Shown: positions 10,884-24,526, counted from the first letter of the stretch. The stretch is 64,000 nt of DNA from Halomonas sp. GT (GCF_002082565.1 NZ_CP020562.1:62001-126000), one strand, 5' to 3'. Program-made: numbers and translations. Notes: generated from the letters alone by a model not told the origin.

Positions 10884-12224
10884 ATGAGTGAAACGCTGGA
10901 GCGCTGGGGGTCAAAGCGAGCCTTCATCTTAGCGGTAACGGGGGCTGCAGTTGGGTTGGGTAATATTTGGCGCTTCCCGTATGTTGCAGGCGAGAACGGT
11001 GGTGCGGCATTTCTATTGATCTATGTGGCGTTTGTACTGCTGTTAGGTATCCCTGTAATGATGGCCGAGATTTTAATTGGCCGGGCTGGGCGACGGGGGC
11101 CTATGCAAGCGCTGAGTAGGCTGGCTGTAGAAGCCGGCGCTTCTCGGCACTGGCGCTGGTTAGGCTTATTTGGAGCCTTCACCGTCTTCTGTATTTTATC
11201 GTTTTACTCGGTGGTGTCAGGTTGGTCGATTGAGTTTTTAGTCGCTTCAATAAACGGAAATTTTGATGGTGCAAGTGCCGCAGAAATAGGTGCGGGTTTC
11301 GATGCGTTTCTGGCAAACCCAGGCCTGTTGATTTTTAACCACTCGTTATTCCTATTTATGACCATGACGGTAGTGGCGGCGGGCGTTGCCAAAGGCCTAG
11401 AGAGGTTGAACAACCTATTGATGCCGCTGCTGTATGGCTTATTGTTGCTACTGGCTGGTTATGCCACGACCACCGACGGATTTGGTACGGCGCTTTCATG
11501 GCTGTTTTTACCGTCGTTTGGCGACGTAACGACCTCAGTGGTGTTGCATGCCATGGGACATGCGTTTTTTACCCTTGCCGTTGGGGCCTGCGCGCTAATG
11601 GCTTATGGGGCTTATATGCCTGATGAGCAGAGCCTACCGAAAGCCGCGTTTGCAGTTGCAATGCTCGATATCAGCGTCGCTTTATTAGCAGGGATTGCAA
11701 TCTTTTCGGTGGTATTTGCCCAAGGTATGGACCCTGCTGACGGCCCAGGGTTGATGTTTGTGACGTTGCCAATTGCTTTTTCTGAGCTGCCTTGGGGAGC
11801 ATTTTGGTTAAGTGTATTCTTTTTGTTGCTCTTATTGGCTACCTGGACCTCAGCGATTAACCTCGCTGAACCCATGGTGGCAACGCTGCAAGGGCTTGGA
11901 TGGCGTCGCAGTATATCAACGGCCGTCGTGGCGCTTAGCGTATGGTTGTTAGGGCTGCTTTCGGCGTTCTCGTTTTCCACGCTTGCCGATTTCAGGCCGT
12001 TGTTCGGACGCAATGTGTTTGAGCTAGTTAGTAGTATTCCGCCCGATATTTTCCTACCTATGGGTGGACTGTTGATTGCTATCTTTGCGGCCTGGGTGAT
12101 GCCCCGCGTGCAGGTTGTACAGGCATTGGGTGTTGGGGAGAGTGGCTATGCACTCTGGCGTAATATTGTCCGCTGGGTGTCGATTCCGCTGACGTTTATT
12201 GTATTGCTCGGCGGGTTGCTATAG
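10884..12224 (+). CDS. Sodium-dependent transporter, NSS (SNF) family
   Basis: Inner-membrane sodium symporter of 446 residues with about eleven or twelve helices. The N-terminus has the family signature GLGNIWRFPYVAGENGGAAF, in which helix 1 is unwound to bind substrate and sodium as in LeuT. Bacterial members of this short group carry amino acids or related compounds; the substrate here is unknown. The ATG at 10884 has AGGAG six bases upstream; a GTG one codon before is too close to it. It stands alone, 43 bases ahead of the carbonic anhydrase gene, so cotranscription is possible. Confidence 0.9.
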   Translation: MSETLERWGSKRAFILAVTGAAVGLGNIWRFPYVAGENGGAAFLLIYVAFVLLLGIPVMMAEILIGRAGRRGPMQALSRLAVEAGASRHWRWLGLFGAFTVFCILSFYSVVSGWSIEFLVASINGNFDGASAAEIGAGFDAFLANPGLLIFNHSLFLFMTMTVVAAGVAKGLERLNNLLMPLLYGLLLLLAGYATTTDGFGTALSWLFLPSFGDVTTSVVLHAMGHAFFTLAVGACALMAYGAYMPDEQSLPKAAFAVAMLDISVALLAGIAIFSVVFAQGMDPADGPGLMFVTLPIAFSELPWGAFWLSVFFLLLLLATWTSAINLAEPMVATLQGLGWRRSISTAVVALSVWLLGLLSAFSFSTLADFRPLFGRNVFELVSSIPPDIFLPMGGLLIAIFAAWVMPRVQVVQALGVGESGYALWRNIVRWVSIPLTFIVLLGGLL

Positions 12225-12267
12225 TTCTTGAATATTTTAATCCAATAGCGTTAAGCAGGAGTGTGCA

Positions 12268-12804
12268 ATGAGCAATGCCTTACGACCATTTCAAGGTATT
12301 TCGCCTCGCCTTGGTAAGCGGGTTTATGTCGACCCCGCTAGCGTGGTAATAGGTGATGTAGAGCTGGGCGATGACTGCTCGGTCTGGCCGATGACCGTGA
12401 TCCGGGGTGATATGCATCAGATCCGCATTGGTGCTCGCACTAGCGTGCAGGATGGCAGCGTGCTGCATATTACCCATGCCAGCGATTTCAATCCTGATGG
12501 CTTTCCACTGACGATTGGTGATGATGTCACCATTGGCCATAAAGCGATTTTGCATGGCTGTACGCTGGGTAGCCGTATTTTGGTGGGTATGGGGGCAATT
12601 GTGATGGATGGAGCAGTTGTCGAGGATGAGGTGATTATTGCGGCTGGCGCAGTTGTTACACCGGGCAAACGTTTGGAAAGCGGTCATGTATATGCGGGAA
12701 ACCCGGCGAAAGCGTTGCGTCCACTTAAAGATAAAGAGCGCGCTTTCTTTCCTTACACGGCAGGTAACTACGTTAAGTTAAAAGATCAGTTCCTCGCTCA
12801 GTAA
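12268..12804 (+). CDS. Gamma-type carbonic anhydrase-like protein
   Basis: Left-handed beta-helix (hexapeptide repeat) protein of 178 residues, of the YrdA/PaaY group. Likely metal ligands are in LHITHA (H67/H70), GHKAILHGC (H91 and H96); the five-residue spacing of the last pair matches the archaeal gamma carbonic anhydrase. Repeats of the form [IV]GxxxxI run from about residue 25 to 140. E. coli YrdA has nearly the same segment LTIGEDVTVGHKVMLHGCTI. Carbonic anhydrase activity is proven for only some members, so the reaction is inferred. AGGAG lies six bases before the ATG. Confidence 0.88.
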   Translation: MSNALRPFQGISPRLGKRVYVDPASVVIGDVELGDDCSVWPMTVIRGDMHQIRIGARTSVQDGSVLHITHASDFNPDGFPLTIGDDVTIGHKAILHGCTLGSRILVGMGAIVMDGAVVEDEVIIAAGAVVTPGKRLESGHVYAGNPAKALRPLKDKERAFFPYTAGNYVKLKDQFLAQ

Positions 12805-12917
12805 ATTTCTTCATACAGGCGCTAAGCAGTTGGCCTAACACTCTTTTTTTCTTAAATAGACATGTTGCGGCAGCCAAAAATCTGGTAATTTATCCAGTTT
12901 TCCAGGATGCCGCGCTA

Positions 12918-13589
12918 ATGGCGAATTTTCGCACGCACATTACGGTAGCAGCAGCAGGCGGCGTACTCATGGCTTATGCTGGCTGGCAGGCTGAGTGGTG
13001 GCCAGCGACTCAGGCGCTATTAATTATTGCCCTGGTAGCCTTTGGCGGTATTTTGCCTGACATAGATGCTGATCGATCACGATCTATCCGTTTGATTTTT
13101 AATCTTTTATCGGTGCCTTCACTGGTGCTTGGTGTGTTGTTGTTGCAGCCCTGGTTAACACCAGGTTTGTTGCTAGTGGCGTGTGGTGGCATTTACGTTA
13201 GCGTGCGTTATTTTGCGGCGGTGGTGTTCTCACGGCTAACGGTTCATCGAGGTATTTGGCACTCATTGATGGCGGCTGTGCTGTGCGCGCTGATGACTGC
13301 CGCGTTTAGTTTTCATCTGCTGGCACAGCCAGCTTGGCTGGCCTGGTGCCATAGTGCAGCGGTACTGCTAGGATTTATCATTCATTTAAGCCTGGACGAA
13401 CTTTTCAGCGTGGACCTAGAAGGCGCGCGGTTAAAGCGCTCTTTTGGCACCGCACTTAAGCTTGGCGATGGCCGCCGCCCACTATCGAATGTCTTTATGC
13501 TGATTGCGCTATTTACCTTGGTGCCCTGGGTACCACCGTGGGACGTGTTGATTGAGTTGTTTCATCAAGGGTCGCTGCTATGGCGATAA
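12918..13589 (+). CDS. YdjM-like membrane-bound metal-dependent hydrolase (DUF457)
   Basis: Integral membrane protein of 223 residues with five or six hydrophobic helices. The family features are the early histidine in FRTHITVA, the acidic motif ILPDIDADRSRS, the histidine-bearing HRGIWHSLMAA and a late HLSLDELFSVD, which together resemble the metal-dependent hydrolase fold of DUF457/YdjM. E. coli YdjM is LexA-regulated but its role is unclear; I saw no LexA box here. Its 3' end overlaps the convergent response-regulator gene by 25 bases. Confidence 0.8.
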   Translation: MANFRTHITVAAAGGVLMAYAGWQAEWWPATQALLIIALVAFGGILPDIDADRSRSIRLIFNLLSVPSLVLGVLLLQPWLTPGLLLVACGGIYVSVRYFAAVVFSRLTVHRGIWHSLMAAVLCALMTAAFSFHLLAQPAWLAWCHSAAVLLGFIIHLSLDELFSVDLEGARLKRSFGTALKLGDGRRPLSNVFMLIALFTLVPWVPPWDVLIELFHQGSLLWR

Positions 13590-14947
13590 TCATCAGCGCT
13601 TAAACTGTGTTTTTTGAGTTTGTCGTAGAAGGTTTTGCGGGGTATTCCCAGATGACGGCATACGTCGGTTACGCGCCCATGATGGCGGGACAGGGATTGG
13701 CTAATCAGGCTCTTTTCAAATAGCTCTACTTGGCGCGGCAACGTGGGCTCTTCGGTGTCGGCGTTGGCCCCTTCCAGTAGCGCATCCAGACGGTAGTCAA
13801 AGGCTGCTCCCAATAGCACATAACGCTCTGCAAGGTTACGCAGCTCGCGAACATTACCAGGCCAGTCGTGAGCCAGCAGGGCGGCAATTGAGTGGCTATC
13901 CAGGGTAGGGGCTTCTAAGCCACTGCGGTTGGCAGCGACCACGGCGAAATGCTGGAACAGCAGGGGAATGTCCTCGCGTCGCTCGCGCAGTGCGGGCAGT
14001 GGCAGGGTGACCACGTTGAGTCGATAGTAGAGATCTTCGCGAAAGCTCCCCTCTTCAGCAGCAGCTTTAAGGTCCACTTTGGTGGCAGCAATCACTCGTA
14101 TATTGAGTGGCACCGTCTCGTTGGCCCCAAGACGCTCGACGCTACGCTCTTGTAATACGCGCAATAGCTTCACCTGAAGTGCCAATGGCATTGATTCGAT
14201 TTCATCCAGGAACACGGTGCCACCATTGGCATGCTCGAATTTACCAATTCGCCGTTCTACTGCGCCGGTAAAAGCACCTTTCTCATGGCCAAACAGTTCT
14301 GACTCTATGGTGTTTTCTGGCACTGCACCGCAGTTTATCGCCATAAACGGGCTATTGCGTCGGACGCTACGTTCATGAATGGCGCGGGCGACAAGGTCTT
14401 TTCCGGTGCCGGTTTCGCCAAATAGGAGCACATCAGCCTCTACTTGGCTGATGCGTTGAATCATTGCTGCTAGGCGAGAAATCACTGCGGTACGGCCGAC
14501 TAAACGAGGCCCAAGGGCTGCCTGCTGAACCTCAAGCTCGGCTTTTAAGCGCAAATTTTCCAGGCTTAGCTGGCGCTTTTCGATGCCTCGCCTTACGACA
14601 TCGAGTAGCTGATCCCCAGCGAAAGGCTTTTCCAGAAAATCCCAAGCGCCTGCACGCATCGCCTCCACCGCGGTTGAGATGTCACCGTGGCCAGTGATTA
14701 AGATAATCGGCAGTGTGGCATCGCGGCTGTGTAATTCATGTAATAGCGCCATACCGTCCATTCCGGGCATACGAATATCACTCACGATGACGCCGGGAAA
14801 GTTTGCTGGTAGTGCCTCAAGCGCTTGTTCTGCAGACTCAAAACAGTGAGGCGTGTAGCCAGCGAGTTCGAGTGTTTGGCTGGCGGTGATACGCAGGTGC
14901 GGTTCGTCGTCGATCACCATGACCGGCAGCGTCGACGGCTCATGCAT
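13565..14947 (-). CDS. dctD: Sigma-54-dependent response regulator, DctD-like
   Basis: NtrC-family activator of 460 residues. A receiver domain (about 8-120) has acidic pocket residues at 13-14 and phospho-acceptor D57. The AAA+ domain has Walker A GETGTGKD (177-184), GAFTGA for sigma-54 contact (224-229) and Walker B TVFLDE. The C-terminal Fis-type helix-turn-helix contains [21 protein letters not shown]. It is translated from an ATG overlapping the sensor kinase stop by eight bases, so the two are coupled. DctD in rhizobia and pseudomonads turns on C4-dicarboxylate transport; the target here is unknown. Confidence 0.9.
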   Translation of the reverse strand: MHEPSTLPVMVIDDEPHLRITASQTLELAGYTPHCFESAEQALEALPANFPGVIVSDIRMPGMDGMALLHELHSRDATLPIILITGHGDISTAVEAMRAGAWDFLEKPFAGDQLLDVVRRGIEKRQLSLENLRLKAELEVQQAALGPRLVGRTAVISRLAAMIQRISQVEADVLLFGETGTGKDLVARAIHERSVRRNSPFMAINCGAVPENTIESELFGHEKGAFTGAVERRIGKFEHANGGTVFLDEIESMPLALQVKLLRVLQERSVERLGANETVPLNIRVIAATKVDLKAAAEEGSFREDLYYRLNVVTLPLPALRERREDIPLLFQHFAVVAANRSGLEAPTLDSHSIAALLAHDWPGNVRELRNLAERYVLLGAAFDYRLDALLEGANADTEEPTLPRQVELFEKSLISQSLSRHHGRVTDVCRHLGIPRKTFYDKLKKHSLSADDYRHSSDP

Positions 14948-16859
14948 GGTTGTTGCTCTCCTTGACTGAGTATGGCTGCAGTACGTTAGGTGTTGTTGAA
15001 CAGGGTAGCGTAATGGTGAATCGCGCCCCGCCAGTGGGCTGATTCGCTACCTGCAGCTTGCCGCCCAGATCCTCCATAATACGTGAGGAAATCGAAAGTC
15101 CTAGCCCTAATCCGCTGCCGGGTGCTTTCGTGGTGAAGAAAGGTTCGAAGATCTGGCCCAAGTGTTGTTCTGGGATGCCTGGGCCATTATCGGCAACGCT
15201 AATCATCACTTGCTGTTGTGCTATTTCTACGCTTAGCGTCAGCATGGGTGACGATACCTCTTTCATTGCCTGTAACGCGTTACTGATCAAATTCACCAGT
15301 ACTTGCTCTAGGCGGACTAAATCACCCTCAACCCAAAGCGTCTCCTCTGGCCATTGTTGGACCACCCTGATGCCATCATCACGTAAGCGGCTGTGGAATA
15401 AACGCAGGGCGTACTCAATACAGGCTTGGACAGAGATTGTTTCCTGACGCTCGCTGCTCTTACGAGAAAACTGGCGCAGCTGGGCGCTAATATCGGCCAT
15501 GCGCTGGGTAAGCTCGACAATTTGCGCTAGGTTGGCATCTGCTTTGTCCACCCGCGACAGTTCAATAAACCGTCGACCATTTTCAGCGTAGGCGCGAATA
15601 GCCGCTAATGGTTGATTTAACTCGTGATTAATACCGGCAGCCAATTGACCTAATACCGCAAGCTTTGCCGCTTGGATCAGCTCATCTTGGGTTTGGCGTA
15701 GATTAGCTTCTGCTCGCCGCCGCTCTTCTATTTCACCAGAAAGCCGCTGATTACTGGCGACTAAATCACGTGTTCTTCGCTCAACGCTGACTTCTAGTTC
15801 ATCGCGTACTCTCGCTAAGGTTTGTCGTTCGCGTTCCGCAAACGCTTCTCTCTCTCGGCGTAAACGCAAGCGTTGCCAACCAATGCCTCCGCCCAAGGCC
15901 ACCACGCCATATAAGCCTCCCGCCATCAGCGCCGCGATCCACTGGGCGTTCACCACAGGAGTCAGTGGTTTTAAAATATGCATTTGCCAGCCAAACTCTG
16001 GGATGGGGCGCGTAAGGCTTAAATAGTGCCCACCACTTAATGGCCCGCTAGCAAAGCTAACAAGATAGCTATCGGACCCGTAAGGGGCTTCAAGCTCAAT
16101 GCCGGAAGGCGTTAAAGGCTCCATTGCATAGCGACGAGTTGCCCGTAGGCTGTCGCGTTGGCCGTCGGTAAGAGGGTGGAGGGCATTCATGCGCAGCTCA
16201 GGGTGGCTGGCCATGAAAATAATATTGTCGCTATCGGTGACAAACAGTTCAGCGTCCTGCTCAGCCCAGCCCTCTTCAACATCGTCGAGCAGTACTTTGA
16301 CGACGATAACACCGTCGGGTTTTGCATCGGGCGAGGTGTCATCAAGCCACACCGGCGCTGAGAAATAGTAACCACGCTCAAGCGACTGTACACCTAAGCC
16401 ATAAAAACGCCCCTGCCCCCCGGTAATGGCATCGGTGTAATAGCTGCGAAACGCGTAGTTTTGACCAATGAATGTATTAGGGCGGTGCCAGTTGCTGGCG
16501 GCGATGGTATCGGCGTCACGGTTAAGCAAATAAACATCTGAGACCCCAGAGGTAAAGCGAAAACGGTCAAGCAGTAAGTTGAGCGGCATGGGGTCTTGGC
16601 TGTCTGGGGAATCTAAAAAACGTTGTACGCCTTCCCTGGTCGCCAGCATTTGTGGCAAATAATCATAGCGCAGTAGGTAACCATTTAAGTTGGCGGCCGA
16701 CAGCCGCAGCTCGTTTTCGGCATCGTCTTGTAAGTTTGATAGCGCCTGCTCGCGGGCCAGTTGAGCGGCCTGCCACATGCATAGCATCAGTCCTAGCGGA
16801 ATCGCGATTAGCCAGAGTAGCCGCCAGCGGTGACCTGAAAGGCGAAGTAAGCGACTCAT
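14940..16859 (-). CDS. dctB: Membrane sensor histidine kinase, DctB-like
   Basis: Sensor kinase of 639 residues. A first membrane helix (about 12-33) and a second (about 305-327) enclose a periplasmic double-Cache-like sensor of about 270 residues. A coiled coil (330-395) leads to the kinase core with phospho-acceptor H412 in NHELNQPLAA, N box NLISNALQAM and the G boxes VADNGPGI and GLGLGLSI. This layout is that of DctB, which senses dicarboxylates, but close relatives sense other small acids. Its ATG overlaps the stop of the upstream repressor gene (ATGA), and dctD overlaps its own stop. Confidence 0.9.
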   Translation of the reverse strand: MSRLLRLSGHRWRLLWLIAIPLGLMLCMWQAAQLAREQALSNLQDDAENELRLSAANLNGYLLRYDYLPQMLATREGVQRFLDSPDSQDPMPLNLLLDRFRFTSGVSDVYLLNRDADTIAASNWHRPNTFIGQNYAFRSYYTDAITGGQGRFYGLGVQSLERGYYFSAPVWLDDTSPDAKPDGVIVVKVLLDDVEEGWAEQDAELFVTDSDNIIFMASHPELRMNALHPLTDGQRDSLRATRRYAMEPLTPSGIELEAPYGSDSYLVSFASGPLSGGHYLSLTRPIPEFGWQMHILKPLTPVVNAQWIAALMAGGLYGVVALGGGIGWQRLRLRREREAFAERERQTLARVRDELEVSVERRTRDLVASNQRLSGEIEERRRAEANLRQTQDELIQAAKLAVLGQLAAGINHELNQPLAAIRAYAENGRRFIELSRVDKADANLAQIVELTQRMADISAQLRQFSRKSSERQETISVQACIEYALRLFHSRLRDDGIRVVQQWPEETLWVEGDLVRLEQVLVNLISNALQAMKEVSSPMLTLSVEIAQQQVMISVADNGPGIPEQHLGQIFEPFFTTKAPGSGLGLGLSISSRIMEDLGGKLQVANQPTGGARFTITLPCSTTPNVLQPYSVKESNNHA

Positions 16860-17629
16860 GCGGGTGTGCTGCTGGTACCTTGGGCACGACGCAGTGCTCG
16901 CTGGGCGCGGGTTTCCGCTCTGGCCATCTCGAGAAGGCCTTCCTCAACGTACACTAAGTGCTCGTGCGCGCGGCTGCGGGCATCTTCAGCACGCCCTTCT
17001 AAAATCGCATCTAGTAGGGCTCGGTGTTGCTTCATTAGCTGCGAACGCGAGTCGGGCTTTGCAAAAAGATGGGCGAGGTTGTCAACGATGCTTTGCTCTA
17101 ATAAATGAAAAATGCCTCGAATGGTGTGAAGTAACAGTACGTTATGAGCGGCTTCTGCAATAGCAAGGTGGAAGGCTGCGTCTAGTTTTGCTTCTTGGGC
17201 GGGGTTGGCACCCACAAATCCACCATCAAGTTCTTCAAAACGCTGGATTAATACGGCTTTGTCCGCTGGTGTTGAGCGTAACGCGGCGTAATAAGCCGAA
17301 ATGCCTTCCATCGCATCGCGAAATTCAAGCAAATCCAAATGAAATTCGTTGTGTCGGGAAAGCATCTCCAACAAAGGGTCGGTGTAGCCGCTGTTTAGCG
17401 TTTCATTCACGAAGGTACCACCCCCTTGGCGGCTGGTAAGCAGGCCTCGTGCGGCAAGCTTTTGAATGGCCTCACGTAGAGAGGGGCGTGACACGCCAAA
17501 CCGTTCAGCAAGCTCTCTTTCTGGGGGCAGGCGCTGGCCAGGCTTGAGGCTACCTTCAAGAATCATTGCTTCAAGGCGCTCGGTAATCACATCAGCCAAG
17601 CGCTGCTGGCGGAGCGGAGGATAAGTCAT
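16856..17629 (-). CDS. lldR: GntR/FadR family repressor, LldR-like
   Basis: Transcription regulator of 257 residues. The N-terminal winged helix (about residues 5-75) contains PGQRLPPERELAERFGVSRPSLREAIQKL, the GntR signature, and the C-terminal all-helical FCD ligand domain carries the metal-binding histidines expected near FHLAIAEAAH and HRALLDAI. It is divergent from lldD, and two TTGGT-N3-ACCAA operators lie between them, which supports an LldR role (repression relieved by L-lactate). It is the first gene of an overlapping operon with the two-component pair. PdhR-like function is a less likely alternative. Confidence 0.85.
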   Translation of the reverse strand: MTYPPLRQQRLADVITERLEAMILEGSLKPGQRLPPERELAERFGVSRPSLREAIQKLAARGLLTSRQGGGTFVNETLNSGYTDPLLEMLSRHNEFHLDLLEFRDAMEGISAYYAALRSTPADKAVLIQRFEELDGGFVGANPAQEAKLDAAFHLAIAEAAHNVLLLHTIRGIFHLLEQSIVDNLAHLFAKPDSRSQLMKQHRALLDAILEGRAEDARSRAHEHLVYVEEGLLEMARAETRAQRALRRAQGTSSTPA

Positions 17630-17646
17630 TAGTGCAGGCCCTTATA

Positions 17647-17661
17647 ATTGGTAAGACCAAT
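17647..17661. promoter_or_regulatory. LldR-type operator O1
   Basis: Perfect inverted repeat ATTGGT-AAG-ACCAAT that fits the FadR-subfamily consensus TGGT-N3-ACCA. It lies 18 bases from the lldR start codon, well placed for self-repression. Confidence 0.75.
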
Positions 17662-17830
17662 AATAAGGGCTTTAATGATTTGTCTCAACAGTAAAAGGCT
17701 AGCAAATTGATAGCTATTGGCACCGTTTATTTGACTTATAACTAAAGTATATGACCGAAACATGCCATGGTGGGCGATGCGTGTTTGACACGACTGCGGC
17801 GCCTCATTACTGTTGAGGAAAATTTTTTGT

Positions 17831-17849
17831 AAATTGGTAAAACCAATTT
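17831..17849. promoter_or_regulatory. LldR-type operator O2
   Basis: Perfect 19-base palindrome AAATTGGT-AAA-ACCAATTT with the FadR-subfamily core. It lies 89 bases before the lldD start and 184 bases from O1, close to 17.5 helical turns, so looping between the two is conceivable but unproven. Confidence 0.8.
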
Positions 17850-17938
17850 TTATCTGAAGCGACTAATACTGACGCTTCGATGACCGTTTATAGATAGTAC
17901 TTATAGATAGTGCATCTATTTATTGCATAGGGCCTGCC

Positions 17939-19093
17939 ATGATCATTTCATCACCTACGGACTACCGCCAAGCTGCCAAGCGTCGTATCCCCCCGTTTCT
18001 GTTTCACTATGCTGATGGCGGGTCATACGCAGAGCATACGTTGCGGAGCAATGTTGAAGACCTAGCGGGTGTCGCGTTGCGGCAGCGGGTGTTGAAGGAT
18101 ATGTCGTCGCTATCGCTGGAAACCGAACTGTTTGGTGAAAAGATGGCAATGCCTCTTGCCTTGGCGCCGGTGGGGCTAACAGGCATGTACGCTAGGCGTG
18201 GTGAAGTCCAGGCAGCACGGGCAGCGACCAAGAAGGGCATACCGTTTACGTTGTCGACGGTCTCCGTATGCCCAATTGCAGAAGTGGCAGCGGCAGTGGA
18301 GCGGCCCATCTGGTTTCAGCTTTATGTATTGAAGGATCGGGGCTTTATGAAGCACGTGCTTGAGCGTGCTAAGGCGGCAGGGGTTAAAACATTAGTCTTC
18401 ACCGTTGATATGCCTGTGCCTGGAGCGCGTTATCGCGATGCCCATTCAGGCATGAGCGGCAAAAGCGGGCCTATGAAACGTATGCTTCAGGCTGCGTTGC
18501 ATCCTCTTTGGGCTTGGGATGTCGGTGTTTGTGGCCGCCCGCATGACCTAGGCAACGTGTCTGATTATCGTGGTCAGCCGACAGAACTTGAGGATTATAT
18601 TGCTTGGCTTGGCGATAACTTTGACCCCTCTATTTCCTGGAAAGATCTGGATTGGATTCGTGAGCAGTGGGATGGCTCAATGATTATTAAGGGCATATTG
18701 GATGCTGAAGATGCCCGTGATGCAGTCCGCTTTGGGGCGGATGGTATTGTGGTTTCCAATCACGGTGGCCGTCAGTTGGATGGCGTGCCTTCTACTGCAC
18801 GTGCCCTGCCTGCTATTGCAGATGCAGTCAAGGGTGACTTGTCCATCCTGGCAGATTCTGGTGTGCGTAATGGGTTAGATGTAGTGAGAATGATTGCCAT
18901 GGGTGCAGACACAGCATTGATAGGTCGTGCCTTTATCTATGCGCTTGCAGCGGCAGGTGAGGCGGGGGTTGCTAACCTGCTTGAGCTATTCGAAAAAGAG
19001 ATGAAGGTGGCGATGACGCTCACCGGTGCGCGAACGATTGCTGATCTCAGCACCGAATCATTAGTTCCTGACGCAATTCCTGCGCTTAAATAA
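17939..19093 (+). CDS. lldD: L-lactate dehydrogenase (FMN, quinone-linked)
   Basis: Membrane-associated flavoprotein of 384 residues that oxidises L-lactate to pyruvate and passes electrons to quinone. It begins with [26 protein letters not shown], close to E. coli LldD, and has the FMN- and substrate-binding segments [31 protein letters not shown] and [12 protein letters not shown], the last holding the catalytic histidine and arginine. The ATG at 17939 matches the family N-terminus, although its ribosome binding site is weak. No lactate permease gene (lldP) is adjacent, unlike the E. coli operon. Confidence 0.95.
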   Translation: MIISSPTDYRQAAKRRIPPFLFHYADGGSYAEHTLRSNVEDLAGVALRQRVLKDMSSLSLETELFGEKMAMPLALAPVGLTGMYARRGEVQAARAATKKGIPFTLSTVSVCPIAEVAAAVERPIWFQLYVLKDRGFMKHVLERAKAAGVKTLVFTVDMPVPGARYRDAHSGMSGKSGPMKRMLQAALHPLWAWDVGVCGRPHDLGNVSDYRGQPTELEDYIAWLGDNFDPSISWKDLDWIREQWDGSMIIKGILDAEDARDAVRFGADGIVVSNHGGRQLDGVPSTARALPAIADAVKGDLSILADSGVRNGLDVVRMIAMGADTALIGRAFIYALAAAGEAGVANLLELFEKEMKVAMTLTGARTIADLSTESLVPDAIPALK

Positions 19094-19166
19094 CGCTCAA
19101 ATAGAGGGGGTGATGCTGCCAGCATGAGAGTAACAGACGAATGTTGGCGTTTTTTTACAAAATCCC

Positions 19167-19195
19167 TTGCCAAGACGGCAGCGAATCCGTAAAGT
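19167..19195 (+). promoter_or_regulatory. rRNA operon promoter P1 (candidate)
   Basis: TTGCCA and TAAAGT separated by 17 bases, with a T/A-rich tract upstream that could be an UP element. Confidence 0.5.
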
Positions 19196-19341
19196 ACGCA
19201 TCCGCTGCCGGGGACGCACAGCGTTACCAGCGGTGATTGAAGGTGAAAACCTTCGGTTTGTCAGAGAGTTAGGGCAGTTATAAAGAAAGCATCGTTATCT
19301 CGCTTTCTTAACCCACTCGCTTCACTCGCTAAAAACAGTAA

Positions 19342-19369
19342 TTGACAAACACTAGGAAATGCGTAGAAT
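19342..19369 (+). promoter_or_regulatory. rRNA operon promoter P2 (candidate)
   Basis: A consensus -35 TTGACA and -10 TAGAAT separated by 16 bases, about 250 bases before mature 16S rRNA, as in typical rrn P2 promoters. Confidence 0.75.
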
Positions 19370-19440
19370 ACGCCTTCCTCGCTGAGGCAAGCCAGTTCAT
19401 CGGTTAGCCAGTCACTTCTTCGGAAGTTCAGCAGCGAAAA

Positions 19441-19472
19441 CAGCTCTTTAACAATTTGATCAGGTAATTCAT
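19441..19472 (+). promoter_or_regulatory. Leader boxA and left arm of 16S processing stem
   Basis: GCTCTTTAACAAT matches the boxA antitermination element. It is followed by TGATCAGGTAATTCAT (19457-19472), which is perfectly complementary to 21189-21204 after the 16S gene and so forms the RNase III processing stem. Confidence 0.85.
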
Positions 19473-19622
19473 GTGGGCGCTTGCCGATGAGGGTGATAAA
19501 TCACCAAATATCAAGGCAAGCGGTCATGACAATGTAAATTGAAATGAATTCGTTTGAACCTTGAGCCAAGTTTGATGCGCTTTTGTTGCCTTCGGGTGAC
19601 GAGTAAGTATCACAATGATTTT

Positions 19623-21155
<1,533 letters not shown>

Positions 21156-21476
21156 AACGATGCATCATCCTCGCGGTAAGCGCTCACAATGAATTACCTG
21201 ATCAGAATGCTGTTGATACGCAGTGATAAGCGTTTTCTTCATAGTGAAAGAAGAGAAAAGAGCTTTTTTAAGATCTTCTTTAAAGACCTTTCTTTTCCTT
21301 TTAATGTGAAAAAAGCAACCGCTTATCACTGCGCATAGCAGTCGCTCTTTAACAATGTATATCATGCTGACATAAACGCTTCTTTGAAGTGTTTATACGT
21401 AATTGTTTTGTGATACGTCTCAAGCGTATCCGGCAATCGTTATCATTGCGAGACACCAGACTCCTTCGGGTTATAG
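21156..21476 (+). other. 16S-23S spacer without tRNA genes
   Basis: A 321-base spacer with no tRNA: there is no T-loop GTTCRA-type sequence or acceptor stem. Instead it holds the right arm of the 16S stem (21189-21204), an inverted repeat CGCAGTGATAAGCG (21219-21232)/CGCTTATCACTGCG (21320-21333) enclosing an A/T-rich region, a second boxA (about 21342-21355), and the left arm of the 23S processing stem (21354-21370), complementary to 24510-24526. Confidence 0.85.
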
Positions 21477-24370
<2,894 letters not shown>

Positions 24371-24509
24371 ATAACACCCAAGGGGTCTGGTCGCAGTGAT
24401 AACGAGACGAGTGTGAAGACACTCAGAGAACCGGATACGCGAATCAAGCCCAACGTGACACACGAAGGGCTTGAGGCGAAAGAGACGCCACAAAACATCA
24501 GTAACATGT

Positions 24510-24526
24510 TCAGCATGATATACATT
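24510..24526 (+). other. Right arm of 23S processing stem
   Basis: TCAGCATGATATACATT is perfectly complementary over 17 bases to 21354-21370 upstream of 23S, forming the long stem expected to be cut by RNase III. Confidence 0.85.

Larger units (their letters stand above)
17630..17938. promoter_or_regulatory. Divergent lldR/lldD control region
   Basis: A 309-base region with two FadR-type operators (listed separately), an A/T-rich centre and, just before lldD, a tandem 13-base direct repeat TTATAGATAGTRC (17888-17900 and 17901-17913). The second repeat copy is followed by ATCTAT, an inverted partner. No strong Shine-Dalgarno precedes the lldD ATG. Promoter hexamers cannot be assigned with confidence. 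Confidence 0.6.
19094..19622 (+). promoter_or_regulatory. rRNA operon promoter and leader region
   Basis: A 529-base gene-free stretch ahead of 16S rRNA. It contains a short inverted repeat ATGCTG-C-CAGCAT just after lldD, an A/T-rich tract (possible UP element), two promoter-like sites (P1 and P2, listed separately), a boxA antiterminator and the left arm of the 16S processing stem. Confidence 0.75.

Noticed and set aside
11612..12013. Minus-strand open frame of 133 codons opposite the NSS transporter
   Set aside because: Antisense shadow of a hydrophobic membrane protein gene; translation is polar and low in complexity with no domain.
17700..17750. Sigma-54 promoter in the lldR-lldD gap (TTGGCACCG followed by TTTGA)
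   Set aside because: The -24 half is good but no GC dinucleotide lies 10 bases after GG.
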